Below are positions 35,540 to 45,139 of a stretch of 64,000 bases of DNA, piece by piece. This stretch comes from Oceanobacillus chungangensis (GTDB taxonomy: Bacteria > Bacillota > Bacilli > Bacillales > Amphibacillaceae): contig NZ_PIOD01000025.1 in the NCBI RefSeq assembly GCF_003369565.1, positions 113,721 through 177,720 of the forward strand, read 5' to 3'. The translations under genes and the position numbers were made by a program. The first letter of the stretch is position 1, and each line of letters starts with the position of its first letter. The notes beneath the pieces are model-generated. The model was not told where the DNA came from. It did not search any database and saw nothing but the letters and a program-made list of their open reading frames with translations.

Positions 35540-37519
35540 ATGAACAAAAAGCGATTATTTCTAATCCTAATAGGCGTTGTGACGGTTGCTGTTGCTGCTT
35601 TCTTTACATTTCAAGTCATACAATCAAACAACATTACAATGACCCTTGATGATCAGCTTGAACAGGCGAAAGTATTACTTGATCAGGATCAAATTGAGGA
35701 GAGCATTAACTTATTTGAAAAAGTGCTCGATCAGGATCCTTCACATACGGAAGCACGTATTGGTTTGGCAAACGCGAATATGGCACTGTCAAAATATGAT
35801 GTTGCTATCGAACTATTAAATGAAGGAATTAGTATCAAACCGAAAGAAACACAATTTTATTATTTTTTATCTATTGCATATGAAGGAACCAATGATTTAG
35901 AAAATGTAGCCAACACGATTCAAGCGGGTATTAAAGCTACTAATAATGAAGCATTAAAAGAGTTGGAGGAGCAACTTGTTTCCAATGTCCAAATTGAAGT
36001 TGACCGTCATTATGTTCAACAGAATTTTAGTAAGGATTTATCATTAATTTGGAAGAAAAATAATGGTGTAAAGCTTCCCGTTGAGGCGGAATGGAAGCTT
36101 GAGAATGAGGATGCTGGTAGTTTTTCCGATGAAACAGACACATCTGTTACGTTTACAGGTACTGACGTCGGTAGTGTGATGCTTTCAACGACTGTTGGTT
36201 CTATTACAAAGGAAACTAAAATCTTTGTGGAAGAGCAAGTTATTGAAGAAATCACATTTGAGCCAGCTGATTTGGAGCCGTTAGCGATAGGACAAGAGCT
36301 TGCACTGTCGGTATCAGGAGTAGATGCTGCAGGTGAGGAAATGGAATTCAATCCAGAGTGGACAGCTAGTAAGGATATTATAGAATTTGAGAAAATAGAA
36401 GGACAGAATAATTCCATTAAGGCAATTGAAGAAGGAATAACGATGGTAAATGTCAATTATCAAGAATTGGATGCAGAGCTGAGCGTAGCAGTTTCTGATG
36501 AAGATAAGATAATTGAAACAGGTGTATTGGGAAATGGGACTGTTTCTATATCGCCTGAACAAGCCAGTTATCCAGTAGGAACTGAAATTCAGATTGAAGC
36601 ACATCCTGTTGAAGGCTGGGAATTTGTTGGCTGGAATGGAGACCTAACTGGTGAAACAAATCCGGAAACGGTTGTTGTTGAGGGAGATATGACGATTCAA
36701 GCTGTATTCGAACAGAGCGATACCCATGAACTAACACTAGCGATCGAAGGAGAAGGAAATATTCACCGCGAATCATTAGACACTACGTATAATCATATGG
36801 ATTCGGTAACCTTAACGGCAGCGCCTAGCTCCGGCTGGTCATTTGACCATTGGGAAGGATCAGTAAATGGAACGAATGAACAAATAACGGTACAAATGGA
36901 TGAGGATAAAAACATTACGGCGGTGTTTACAAAGAATCATGAAACGGATGAATCTGAGGACCCAGCGGATGATTCACCAGAAGAGAAGAATCCAACAACA
37001 CCTGAGAAACCTGACCCTAATCCCAATCTTACTCCAGAGGAACCAGATACAGAGAAACGTCCAGATCCAATTTATTACAGCTTAGGTGTGAATATGTCTG
37101 GCAGCGGAACAATCTCAAAAAGTCAACAAGGGAACTCTTTCGCTAAAGGAACCGTTGTACAGCTAACTGCTACACCAAGTGATGGCTGGAAATTTGCAGG
37201 CTGGGAAGGTGATGCATCAGGGACTTCATCAACGATTTCTGTAACAATGAATAGTAATAAAAATGTTCGAGCAGTATTTGAGCAAATCCCTGAAACGAAA
37301 TATACACTCTCATCATCGGTTAAAGGGGAAGGTACAATTGTTCCTGCTAATGGTACTTATTCAGAAGGAGCAAACGTTACAATCGAGGCTAAGCCTGCAA
37401 CTGGCTGGGAATTCTCCCACTGGACAGGAGATCTAACAGGCTCTTATGTAATAGAAAATTTAACGATGAATCGAGATATGCACGTAACCGCAGTATTTGT
37501 AAAAATCCCAGAAGAATAA
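35540..37519 (+). CDS. Membrane-anchored TPR and InlB-repeat surface protein
   Basis: A 659-residue protein with an N-terminal signal anchor (about residues 5-25). Residues 36-150 are tetratricopeptide-like helices. Two beta-rich Ig-like regions follow (about 165-335). Then come two beta-repeat modules of the divergent InlB B-repeat type (G-x-G start, GWEFVGWNGD or GWSFDHWEG core, AVF end), an acidic Pro-rich spacer (about 470-508), and two more modules (cores GWKFAGWEGD and GWEFSHWTGD). There is no LPXTG motif, so it stays anchored by its N-terminus. The architecture suggests an envelope scaffold or adhesion role. Start: ATG after GAGAGGT. Monocistronic. Confidence 0.75.
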   Translation: MNKKRLFLILIGVVTVAVAAFFTFQVIQSNNITMTLDDQLEQAKVLLDQDQIEESINLFEKVLDQDPSHTEARIGLANANMALSKYDVAIELLNEGISIKPKETQFYYFLSIAYEGTNDLENVANTIQAGIKATNNEALKELEEQLVSNVQIEVDRHYVQQNFSKDLSLIWKKNNGVKLPVEAEWKLENEDAGSFSDETDTSVTFTGTDVGSVMLSTTVGSITKETKIFVEEQVIEEITFEPADLEPLAIGQELALSVSGVDAAGEEMEFNPEWTASKDIIEFEKIEGQNNSIKAIEEGITMVNVNYQELDAELSVAVSDEDKIIETGVLGNGTVSISPEQASYPVGTEIQIEAHPVEGWEFVGWNGDLTGETNPETVVVEGDMTIQAVFEQSDTHELTLAIEGEGNIHRESLDTTYNHMDSVTLTAAPSSGWSFDHWEGSVNGTNEQITVQMDEDKNITAVFTKNHETDESEDPADDSPEEKNPTTPEKPDPNPNLTPEEPDTEKRPDPIYYSLGVNMSGSGTISKSQQGNSFAKGTVVQLTATPSDGWKFAGWEGDASGTSSTISVTMNSNKNVRAVFEQIPETKYTLSSSVKGEGTIVPANGTYSEGANVTIEAKPATGWEFSHWTGDLTGSYVIENLTMNRDMHVTAVFVKIPEE

Positions 37520-37630
37520 TACAAGAAGGGGAGGGGCTATTAGTTTTATTAAAAGTCAAGAGAATAATCCCGAAACCCTATAATTAAATGATTTATTGTA
37601 TTGTCACACATCATATAGGGCAAAAAGAAA

Positions 37631-37676
37631 AGGATAGATGAACAGGAGTTATACCTGCTAACATCTATCCTTTTTG
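37631..37676 (+). terminator. Terminator after surface-protein gene
   Basis: Stem AGGATAGATG / CATCTATCCT with a nested CAGG/CCTG stem, followed by TTTTT; the opposite strand also has a T run. Confidence 0.85.
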
Positions 37677-37801
37677 TACAACATATGACCTCATTTACTA
37701 TAACAACATCGAAGTTTTTGACAACGTGAAATTCCTGAGTTTCTTCAACTGAAGCACCATATAGTTTATATATACTATTTCACAATCTAATTAGATAATC
37801 G

Positions 37802-38075
37802 TTATTTGTAATTAGATAGATATTCTCCTTCTTCAATAATCTCATCTGCACTTACCCCTAGCAATTCTATCGGTTTCAAATTAGGATTTTTATCAAGATA
37901 TGACTTTACCATTTTGTAACCTTCACTATATCCGTATAAATATGGCAAATTCTAAAGAAGGTTCTAAATCTTCCTTATATAAATCTGGCTCTATCATCTC
38001 CCAAAATACTAAGATATAGGAAGGGTCAATTGGAATAGTATAGGAACTTTCAGGGTAAACAAGTCTTTCAAACAT
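37802..38075 (-). pseudogene. Frameshifted remnant, DUF2268-like C-terminal part
   Basis: Read on the minus strand, a frame begins MFERLVYPESSYTIPIDPSY and runs into a TAG after about 49 codons; a shift of one base gives a continuous second half, PYLYGYSEGYKMVKSYLDKN through IEEGEYLSNYK and a TAA. Together this looks like the end of a DUF2268 (YjaZ-type putative Zn-protease) protein. The upstream catalytic part is missing. It is joined head to head with another remnant. The region 37677-37801 shows nothing more. Confidence 0.6.
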
Positions 38076-38076
38076 A

Positions 38077-38343
38077 CTAGCTGACATTATGGAACAATGG
38101 ATCAATGAAGCTGGCGTTGATGGTTTTAATATTGCATATGCAGTAACCCCAGGGACATTTAAAGAATTTGTTGATAATGTGGTACCAGTTCTTCAGGAAC
38201 GCGGCCTAGTTCAAAAAGAGTATGCTGGTAGTACATTACGGGCCAACCTTACCGGACAAAATCAACTCCCTGAACACCACCCAGGCAAAAGCTACGGTAT
38301 ACAGGGACAGCATCAGGATCACCAGTCCTCACTTACAAATTGA
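38077..38343 (+). pseudogene. C-terminal fragment of NtaA/SnaA-type monooxygenase
   Basis: The frame reads LADIMEQWINEAGVDGFNIA then YAVTPGTFKEFVDNVVPVLQ and LPEHHPG, the end of flavin-dependent monooxygenases of the nitrilotriacetate/dibenzothiophene-sulfone type (luciferase-like fold), normally about 430-450 residues. Only some 70 C-terminal residues are left; they stay in frame upstream of the first ATG until about 38070, where the minus-strand remnant begins. Near 38300 the frame drifts from the family ending. No promoter or binding site is apparent. 38344-38546 holds nothing recognisable. Confidence 0.72.
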
Positions 38344-38546
38344 TATTAACATGGACCGGGGCAGGGACTGTCTCCGGTCCAACATCCTAATGATGCAAAA
38401 ACAAAAGACTTGATAGGCAACCCCAAATTGATACTTTAACTTCACTTTACATATCTCTCCATATCATTTACTATTTAATAGAATAGAGATAAAATTATGA
38501 AATATTTGATTATATACCTTTTCCTCACAAAAAAGAAGGTGAGCAC

Positions 38547-40091
38547 ATGAATATTACCTATTTACTATTTTTTCTCTGTATTATTATTTGCACATTAATT
38601 ATTACATATTGGGCTGCAAGGCAAAGTAATACTACCAATCAATTTTATATTGCAGCTGGCAGTTTAACAGGGTTTCAAAATGGGATGGCAATTGCAGGAG
38701 ATTATATTAGTGCTGCATCTTTCTTAGGGATCATCGGTACAATTGCAATCAATGGATTTGATGGGTTTATGTATGCAATTGGATTTTTAGTCTCCTATTT
38801 AATTGTACTGTTTTTCATCGCTGAGCCCGTACATCGTTTAGGAAAATATTCACTCGGGGACGTGATTTTTTCGCGTTTTCCTAGCTATCATATGCGTGGC
38901 TTAATGGCTGCAGGAACGCTTATCATATCAATTTTCTATATTATTCCTCAACTAGTTGCGGCAGGTCTTTTAATTCGTTTATTGCTAGATATTGATTATG
39001 CTATATCTGTTCTAATTATTGGTGGATTGATGACAATTTATGTAGTGTTTGGAGGGATGTTTGCAACATCGTGGGTGCAAATTGTGAAAACAGTTCTGCT
39101 CATGTCAGGAACCTTTTTGCTTGCGTTAATTGTTTTTTCCAGACTCAATTGGAGCTTGACCGGATTGTTTCAGCAAGTAAAGCTTGGAACGCCCTTAGGA
39201 GAGCAATTTTTCCTGCCAGGCAATTTATTTGATAATCCATTGGAGGCAATTTCGCTCCAACTTGCTTTGATTCTTGGTACGGCTGGTTTGCCGCATATAT
39301 TAATTCGTCTTTTTACTGTAAGGAACATAGTGGAGGTAAGGAAATCTCTATTTACCGCGTGCTGGATTATTGGTCTGTTTTATTTAATAGCTTTAATTCT
39401 TGGACTGGGAACCGTGGCACTAGTCGGATACGAGGCTTTAATAATAAAGGATTCTACAGGGAATTTAGGTGCTCCGTTACTCGCAATGGTGCTCGGTGGG
39501 GACTTCTTGATGGCATTTATTTCCGCAATTGCATTTACAACTATCATCGCTGTCGTTGCCGGTTTAGTAATCTCTGCAACAACAGCCTTCTCTCATGATA
39601 TTTATTATCATTTTATCAAAAGGGGCAAGACAACTGAGAAACAGCAAGTACGTGTTGCAAGGTGGACGGCGTTTGCAATTGGACTTATTTCTACATTATT
39701 TGCCCTGGAATTGAAAAATATGAATGTTACGTTTCTCGTCTCTTTAACGTTCATTGTTGCCGCTTCTAGTAATCTACCTGTCTTGTTGCTTACACTCTAT
39801 TGGAAGCGTTTTAATCAAGTGGGTGCGATTAGTGGAATGGTTTGTGGCTTGGTCGCATCACTCGTTTTATTATTGATTGGTCCGCATATTATGCATCCAG
39901 ACGGAGGGTGGATTGCAAGGGAAGCGATTATGCCACTTTATAATCCAGGTATAATTACAATTCCAATTGGATTTCTAGCAGCATATCTTGGGACCATTCT
40001 TTCAAGAAAAAGCTCGGAAAGTAACGAAGAATTTAAAGCCTTTTATCTGCTTGCGCAAACCGGAGTTGATATGAGGAGTGAAGACAATTGA
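38547..40091 (+). CDS. ActP-like Na+/solute symporter, copy 1
   Basis: A 514-residue sodium:solute symporter of the ActP/YjcG (acetate permease) branch with about 13 membrane segments. Signatures: FYIAAGSLTGFQNGMAIAGDYISAASFLGI at the N-terminus and AVVAGLVISATTAFSHDIYYH, both typical. Start: ATG after GAAGGTGAG. Its TGA overlaps the ATG of the downstream LytS-type kinase, so the two are translationally coupled. This coupling, and the presence of a second ActP copy at 45136, suggest this one may take part in sensing. Confidence 0.85.
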   Translation: MNITYLLFFLCIIICTLIITYWAARQSNTTNQFYIAAGSLTGFQNGMAIAGDYISAASFLGIIGTIAINGFDGFMYAIGFLVSYLIVLFFIAEPVHRLGKYSLGDVIFSRFPSYHMRGLMAAGTLIISIFYIIPQLVAAGLLIRLLLDIDYAISVLIIGGLMTIYVVFGGMFATSWVQIVKTVLLMSGTFLLALIVFSRLNWSLTGLFQQVKLGTPLGEQFFLPGNLFDNPLEAISLQLALILGTAGLPHILIRLFTVRNIVEVRKSLFTACWIIGLFYLIALILGLGTVALVGYEALIIKDSTGNLGAPLLAMVLGGDFLMAFISAIAFTTIIAVVAGLVISATTAFSHDIYYHFIKRGKTTEKQQVRVARWTAFAIGLISTLFALELKNMNVTFLVSLTFIVAASSNLPVLLLTLYWKRFNQVGAISGMVCGLVASLVLLLIGPHIMHPDGGWIAREAIMPLYNPGIITIPIGFLAAYLGTILSRKSSESNEEFKAFYLLAQTGVDMRSEDN

Positions 40092-41827
40092 TGGACTTAA
40101 CCCTTATTTTATTTGAGCGATTAGGTTTATTACTCGTAGTCGCCTTCGTATTGACAAGGATTCCTGAATTTCGATCAATCCTTTATCGAGAATTTAGCTT
40201 AAAAATGTCGATACTACATGCTTTTGTTTTTGGTTTGTTTGGTATTGCTGGAACTCTAACGGGGGTCATTATTAACGGTGATTTCACAATATCTCGTGCG
40301 TTTATTTGGTCTGTTGGTGAGGGGGAGTTAATCGTTAGCTCAAGTCTCGTTGCGATTGTAATTGCTGGATTATTGGGTGGTCCAGTCGTTGGTCTGGGTG
40401 CGGGATTAATTGCTGGATTACATTTGTTTTTCCTTGGCGGTGTCGGCTCTTTTGCTAACAGTCTTGTTAATCCGATTACAGGGCTGCTAGCGGGATTTAC
40501 AGCTAGATTCTTTTCCCAGGAACGAGTTATTTCCCCTATCAAAGCGCTATTTATTGGGATTTTCCCGCCGATTTTACTTATCCACTTACTTCTGATTTTT
40601 GACTCACAGGAAATGGATATGATTGCAATGGTAAATGTCATTGGTTTACCGATTGTATTATCAAATAGTATTGCGATTGCAATTTTTACAGCAATGATTG
40701 CCATTGTTTTGCGAGAGCAAGAAAATGAAGCAGCATTAGCGACAAAGCAGGCGCTAAATATTGCCGAAGATGCACTTCCATTTTTGAAAAAAGATTCGTT
40801 TCAGGAGCAAGCGGAAGGAATTGCAAATCTACTCTATGACCAATTGAAATTGGCCGCGGTTACGGTGACAAATAAACATGTAATCATGGCACACTGCGGC
40901 TTAGGAGCAGGACATCATCGAGTCGGTAATCCGATAACAACAGAGATTGCAAGGCAAGCAATCGATACGAAGCAGCTGCTCGTCAGTAAATCGAGGGCAG
41001 AAATAAACTGCGAGCAGGAGGATTGCCCACTTGAGGCCGTAATTATAATTCCAATCATGGAAGCAGAAGACGCTGTCGGTTTGATTAAATTATATTTTCG
41101 AAAAGCACAGCATATAAGGCCAGTGGAATTGATGCTGGCAAAGGGTCTAGGGCAATTGATTTCAAATCAACTTAAAACGATAAAAGGGGAAAAGCTCGAA
41201 CTACATAATCGGGACTTAGTGCTTCGCAATCTTCAAGCACAGATTAACCCGCATTTCCTATTTAATACGTTGCATATGATTGCAGCTTTGTTTCGGAAGA
41301 ATCCCGAAAAGGCGAGGCATTTAACTGTTCAACTAGCAACATTCATGCGCTTTAATATTAAATTGGTTCAGGTGCAGCTCGTACCATTAGAAAAGGAATT
41401 TGAGCATGTCCAAGCATATATTGATATTATCCAGACGCGTTTTACAAGTAGAATAAAAATAAACGTCTGGCAATTGGAAGAATACCCGAACTTGTATCTT
41501 CCTCCTTCCTCGATTCAGCCACTTGTTGAGAATAGTGTCCAACATGGTTTGGGAGATGTAATGGAAGGTGGCAGGATTGAGGTTCGCATAGAAAGAAACG
41601 GTGATAATGTGCGGATTAGTGTCCAGGATAATGGTCTCGGTTTTTCAGTTGAAAGTATAACACAGGCTGGACACATGCAATTCGAGGAAAATCAAAATGG
41701 TGGAACAGGGTTATATAATGTAAATCAACGGTTAATGAGTCTCATAGGTGATACTGCAAGTTTACAGATACGAAATTTGCCAGCTGGAGGCAGTGAAGTA
41801 TCATTTAACATTCCATACAACGATTAG
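40091..41827 (+). CDS. LytS-type sensor histidine kinase
   Basis: A 578-residue membrane kinase. Residues 1-205 form the 5TMR-LYT domain of six or so helices (with LLGGPVVGLGAGLIAGLH and NPITGLLAGF). A GAF-like domain follows (about 225-360). The His_kinase domain has the phosphoacceptor in INPHFLFNTLHMIAALF (near residue 384), and a HATPase domain ends the chain (LVENSVQHGL, DNGLGF, GGTGLYNVNQRL). The start is ATG 40091 within TGATG; TTG 40088 is an alternative. B. subtilis LytS homologues respond to small organic acids such as pyruvate; acetate is the natural guess here. Confidence 0.88.
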   Translation: MDLTLILFERLGLLLVVAFVLTRIPEFRSILYREFSLKMSILHAFVFGLFGIAGTLTGVIINGDFTISRAFIWSVGEGELIVSSSLVAIVIAGLLGGPVVGLGAGLIAGLHLFFLGGVGSFANSLVNPITGLLAGFTARFFSQERVISPIKALFIGIFPPILLIHLLLIFDSQEMDMIAMVNVIGLPIVLSNSIAIAIFTAMIAIVLREQENEAALATKQALNIAEDALPFLKKDSFQEQAEGIANLLYDQLKLAAVTVTNKHVIMAHCGLGAGHHRVGNPITTEIARQAIDTKQLLVSKSRAEINCEQEDCPLEAVIIIPIMEAEDAVGLIKLYFRKAQHIRPVELMLAKGLGQLISNQLKTIKGEKLELHNRDLVLRNLQAQINPHFLFNTLHMIAALFRKNPEKARHLTVQLATFMRFNIKLVQVQLVPLEKEFEHVQAYIDIIQTRFTSRIKINVWQLEEYPNLYLPPSSIQPLVENSVQHGLGDVMEGGRIEVRIERNGDNVRISVQDNGLGFSVESITQAGHMQFEENQNGGTGLYNVNQRLMSLIGDTASLQIRNLPAGGSEVSFNIPYND

Positions 41828-41841
41828 GGGAGGGAATTGGG

Positions 41842-42594
41842 ATGAAAATCCAAGTAATGATTGCGGAGGATGAGCAGTTAGCGCGTGACGAGTTGATCTA
41901 TTTATTAGAAAAGGAAGAGGATGTCAGCCTTTGTCCAAGTGCAGAGAATGGCGAGCAGCTGATTAAATTATATTTAAAGCATGAGCCCGAAGTTATTTTC
42001 CTCGATGTTCATATGCCAGGCATGCATGGCCTTGATGCCGCTAAGAAGATAACGGAATTTGTATATAATAAGCCACCATTATTTATTTTTACTACTGCAT
42101 ATGATGAGTATGCTGTTGATGCTTTTTCGATTGAGGCGATTGATTATATGTTAAAACCCTATGATACAGCGCGCTTTCAAGTGGCAATGCAACGTGTTAG
42201 GAAACGATTGCGGCAACTAGAAATGAAACTGGACAAACCCAAAGATGCTAATTCTGCTAATCCTGGAAAACTATTAATTGATGATAACGATCGAATGGTT
42301 GTCCTTTCTCCTGAATCGATTTATTATGCGGTACCATTTAATCGAATGTTGGAAATCCATACGGAAGACAAGGTTATCATTAGTCGGATGTCCTTACAGG
42401 ATTTGGAAAAAAAGGTCCAAGGATATTCATTTTTCCGAACCCATCGCAGCTATCTTGTTAATTTGAATCATATTCAAGATATTACCCCATGGTTTAATGG
42501 GACGAGTAACGTGACCTTAAACGATAAGAAACAAACGACAATCCCTGTCAGTCGAGCAGCAAGAAAGCATTTATTTGATCTATTTGAGAAATAA
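41842..42594 (+). CDS. LytTR-type response regulator
   Basis: A 250-residue response regulator. The receiver domain has Glu9/Asp10, phosphoacceptor Asp55 (VIFLDVHMPG), Thr in FTTAYDEYA and Lys in MLKPY. The C-terminal LytTR domain (about 145-248) has FFRTHRSYLVNLNHI and a final KKQTTIPVSRAARKHL. Start: ATG after GGGGAGGGAA, 14 bp behind the kinase. It probably activates the acetate genes around it; LytTR sites are direct repeats, which I could not locate with confidence upstream of acsA or actP. Confidence 0.88.
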   Translation: MKIQVMIAEDEQLARDELIYLLEKEEDVSLCPSAENGEQLIKLYLKHEPEVIFLDVHMPGMHGLDAAKKITEFVYNKPPLFIFTTAYDEYAVDAFSIEAIDYMLKPYDTARFQVAMQRVRKRLRQLEMKLDKPKDANSANPGKLLIDDNDRMVVLSPESIYYAVPFNRMLEIHTEDKVIISRMSLQDLEKKVQGYSFFRTHRSYLVNLNHIQDITPWFNGTSNVTLNDKKQTTIPVSRAARKHLFDLFEK

Positions 42595-42940
42595 CCATTT
42601 ATCACGCCTTTACGGGCTGCTCTAATATCCCTCTCTAAGTGTGAAAAAAACAAAAAAGGAGGGTAATAAACAGCTCGTAAATTCCTGTTTCTGTTCAACT
42701 AACATCCTTGAAAAAGAAAAACAATTTTTCGGCGTGCGATGTTTCGCTGACATAGAATTCCTTGTTTAGTGGGACTGGAAGGAACCCCCAGTAAATGAAG
42801 TTTCATTTTATGTATTAAAACCTGCAATTGAAACATCCGTAATAACCGTTTAATCTGAATTCTACCATATTTAAAAGGTAATCTATATACTTATTAGTAA
42901 GCGCTTTCAACAAAGCTATTATTGATTGGGGGGAATAAAC
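42595..42940. other. Intergenic region before acsA
   Basis: It holds a long imperfect inverted repeat (TTTACGGGCTGCT near 42608 against AGCTCGTAAA near 42672-42682), possibly the end of the two-component transcript, and further down the cre site. Otherwise it looks non-coding. Confidence 0.35.
42895..42909 (+). promoter_or_regulatory. cre site for CcpA upstream of acsA
   Basis: TAGTAAGCGCTTTCA fits the cre consensus WTGNAANCGNWNNCW with one mismatch. It lies about 30 bp before the acsA start, so CcpA would repress acetate activation when a preferred sugar is present, as known for B. subtilis acsA. Confidence 0.75.
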
Positions 42941-44668
42941 GTGAGAGAGACGATTGCGCCACTAAAAGTAGGTGCTAATATGGTTGATTATGATCAGGCA
43001 TATGCTGATTTTAAGTGGGAGGATGTTGAAAAGGAATTCTCTTGGCACAAGACAGGGAAGGTAAATATGGCATATGAGGCAATTGATCGCCATGCAGAGA
43101 CATGGCGGAAAAATAAGGTGGCACTCTATTATAGTGATGAGAACCGAGATGAGAAGTATACTTTTCGCGATTTGAAACGTTTATCAAATCAGTTTGGAAA
43201 TGTATTACGAAACATAGGCATTGAGAAAGGGGAGCGTGTCTTCCTCTTTATGCCGAGATCACCGGAGCTATATGTTAGTTTACTAGGTATCCTGAAAAAT
43301 GGTTCTATTGTTGGACCTTTATTCGAGGCATTTATGGAGCAAGCGGTTCGTGACCGCTTGGAAAATAGTGATGCATCGACGCTTGTTACAACGAAGGAGC
43401 TTTTACCAAGGGTACCTTATAAAGAACTTGTCCATTTAAATCATATTATTATCGTTGGTGATGAACCAGACCAAGTGGATGAGACAGCTGATATAGCATT
43501 TTACAACTATGAAGAAGAAATGAAAAAGGCATCTCCACAGTTAGATATTGAATGGGTTGACAGGGAAGATGGTATGATTCTTCATTATACATCTGGTTCA
43601 ACGGGAAAACCAAAGGGTGTACTGCATGTTCATAATGCGATGATTCAACACTTTCAGACGGCGAAATGGGTAATGGATTTACAGGAAGACGATATTTTCT
43701 GGTGTACTGCCGACCCAGGATGGGTTACCGGGACATCCTATGGTATTTTTGGTCCTTGGCTAAATGGAGCGTCGAATCTGATTCGAGGTGGTCGTTTCAG
43801 CCCAGAAGATTGGTATAAGACGATTGAAACATACGGTGTAAATGTTTGGCTAAGCGCTCCAACTGCATTCCGCAGACTAATGTCGGTGGGTGACAATGTC
43901 GCAACAGAATATGATTTAAGCTCATTAAGGCATATTCTAAGTGTTGGTGAGCCACTAAATGCCGAAGTAGTTCACTGGGGAATGAAGGTATACCAATTAC
44001 GGATTCATGATCACTGGTGGATGACGGAAACAGGTGGCATGATTATAGCAAATTATCCTTCGATGGAGCTAAAACCTGGTTCGATGGGCAAACCATTTCC
44101 AGGTATTGAAGCAGCGATATTGGATGACGAAGGAAATGTGCTTCCACCAGGACAGATGGGCAAATTATGTATCAAAGCTGGCTGGCCATCGATGCTGCGG
44201 AATGTTTGGAAAAATGAAGAGCGATTCAAGCAATATTTTCCATTTGAAGGCTGGTTTGAATCGGGTGACCTTGCATCGATGGATGAAAATGGGTACTTCT
44301 GGTTCGAGGGGCGTGATGATGACGTCATCCAAACGTCTGGTGAACGTGTCGGCCCATTTGAAGTGGAAAGTAAGCTTGTCGAGCACCCAGCCGTTGCTGA
44401 AGCGGCAGTAATTGGAAAGCCTGACCCTGTAAGAGGGGAAATAATTAAAGCATTTGTTTCCTTGCGAAATGGTTATGAGAAGTCGGATGATTTATTAGAG
44501 GAACTAAGATTATTTGTGAAACAAGGACTTGCAGCGCATGCTGCACCAAGGGAAATTGAAATTCGTGATTTCTTACCGAAAACAAGAAGTGGTAAAATTA
44601 TGCGCCGCGTATTGAAAGCATGGGATTTAGGGCTACCAACTGGAGATTTGTCGACGATGGAGGAATAG
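42941..44668 (+). CDS. acsA: Acetyl-CoA synthetase AcsA
   Basis: A 575-residue AMP-forming acyl-CoA synthetase that activates acetate with ATP and CoA. Motifs: ILHYTSGSTGKPKGVLH (P-loop), WCTADPGWVTG, WWMTETGG, ESGDLASMDENGYFWFEGRDDD and PKTRSGKIMRR, whose Lys is acetylated in AcsA-type enzymes. Length matches B. subtilis AcsA (about 572). Start GTG 42941 has GGGGGGAA 7 bases upstream; TTG 42926 is inside the spacer. It is followed by a DUF485 and symporter pair that supplies acetate. Confidence 0.92.
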   Translation: MRETIAPLKVGANMVDYDQAYADFKWEDVEKEFSWHKTGKVNMAYEAIDRHAETWRKNKVALYYSDENRDEKYTFRDLKRLSNQFGNVLRNIGIEKGERVFLFMPRSPELYVSLLGILKNGSIVGPLFEAFMEQAVRDRLENSDASTLVTTKELLPRVPYKELVHLNHIIIVGDEPDQVDETADIAFYNYEEEMKKASPQLDIEWVDREDGMILHYTSGSTGKPKGVLHVHNAMIQHFQTAKWVMDLQEDDIFWCTADPGWVTGTSYGIFGPWLNGASNLIRGGRFSPEDWYKTIETYGVNVWLSAPTAFRRLMSVGDNVATEYDLSSLRHILSVGEPLNAEVVHWGMKVYQLRIHDHWWMTETGGMIIANYPSMELKPGSMGKPFPGIEAAILDDEGNVLPPGQMGKLCIKAGWPSMLRNVWKNEERFKQYFPFEGWFESGDLASMDENGYFWFEGRDDDVIQTSGERVGPFEVESKLVEHPAVAEAAVIGKPDPVRGEIIKAFVSLRNGYEKSDDLLEELRLFVKQGLAAHAAPREIEIRDFLPKTRSGKIMRRVLKAWDLGLPTGDLSTMEE

Positions 44669-44677
44669 ATTTTTTTT

Positions 44678-44702
44678 AGCAGATAGGAAAGTGAGTAACT
44701 AA
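44678..44702 (+). repeat. Partial hairpin repeat of AAGTGCAA family
   Basis: AGCAGATAGGAAAGTGAGTA resembles the left arm of the copy at 54061; the right arm and AAGTGCAA tail are not clear here. Confidence 0.3.
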
Positions 44703-44785
44703 TGCTCTCAGGACTAACGTAATTTTTTAAAAGGTAATCGGGGGATTCATAGATTGGAGACTCCCGAAATTAAAGGGGGATGGAT

Positions 44786-45139
44786 ATGGCTGTTAAGCAA
44801 GAATACAATAAGGCACGAAATAACGGGAAAGCGGTCAACTTTGAAAAGGCTGCAAATAGTAACGCATTTAAAAAGCTTTTAGAAGACCGCAAGAAATTTA
44901 TTCTACCATTAACGATTTTCTTTCTGATTTTTTATTTCTTGTTACCTATATTAACTTCTTATACAACATTCCTGAACACACCCGCAATTGGCGATATCTC
45001 CTGGGTATGGATTTTTGCGATTTCTCAATTTTTAATGACCTGGATTTTATGTACGATTTATGTGAAAAAAGCCAATACCTTTGATGAGCAGGCAGAACAT
45101 ATTGTTGAGGAAATAAGAAAAGGTGGGGATATCAAATGA
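44786..45139 (+). CDS. DUF485 membrane protein (YjcH-like)
   Basis: A 117-residue protein with two membrane segments (about 45-65 and 78-100) and the DUF485 pattern FKKLLEDRKKFILPLTIFFLIFYFLLP. In enterobacteria yjcH lies between acs and actP and is thought to assist the symporter. Start ATG 44786 is 6 bases after AAAGGGGG; the ATG at 44780 abuts it. It overlaps the symporter gene by 4 bp (ATGA), consistent with a two-subunit transporter. Confidence 0.85.
   Translation: MAVKQEYNKARNNGKAVNFEKAANSNAFKKLLEDRKKFILPLTIFFLIFYFLLPILTSYTTFLNTPAIGDISWVWIFAISQFLMTWILCTIYVKKANTFDEQAEHIVEEIRKGGDIK

Noticed and set aside
36016-36456. A 146-codon minus-strand frame in the surface-protein gene
   Set aside because: Antisense of a repeat-rich gene with strong coding evidence on the + strand.
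40183-40704. A 173-codon minus-strand frame inside the LytS-type gene
   Set aside because: Mirror frame of a membrane-segment-rich gene; composition typical of antisense of hydrophobic codons.
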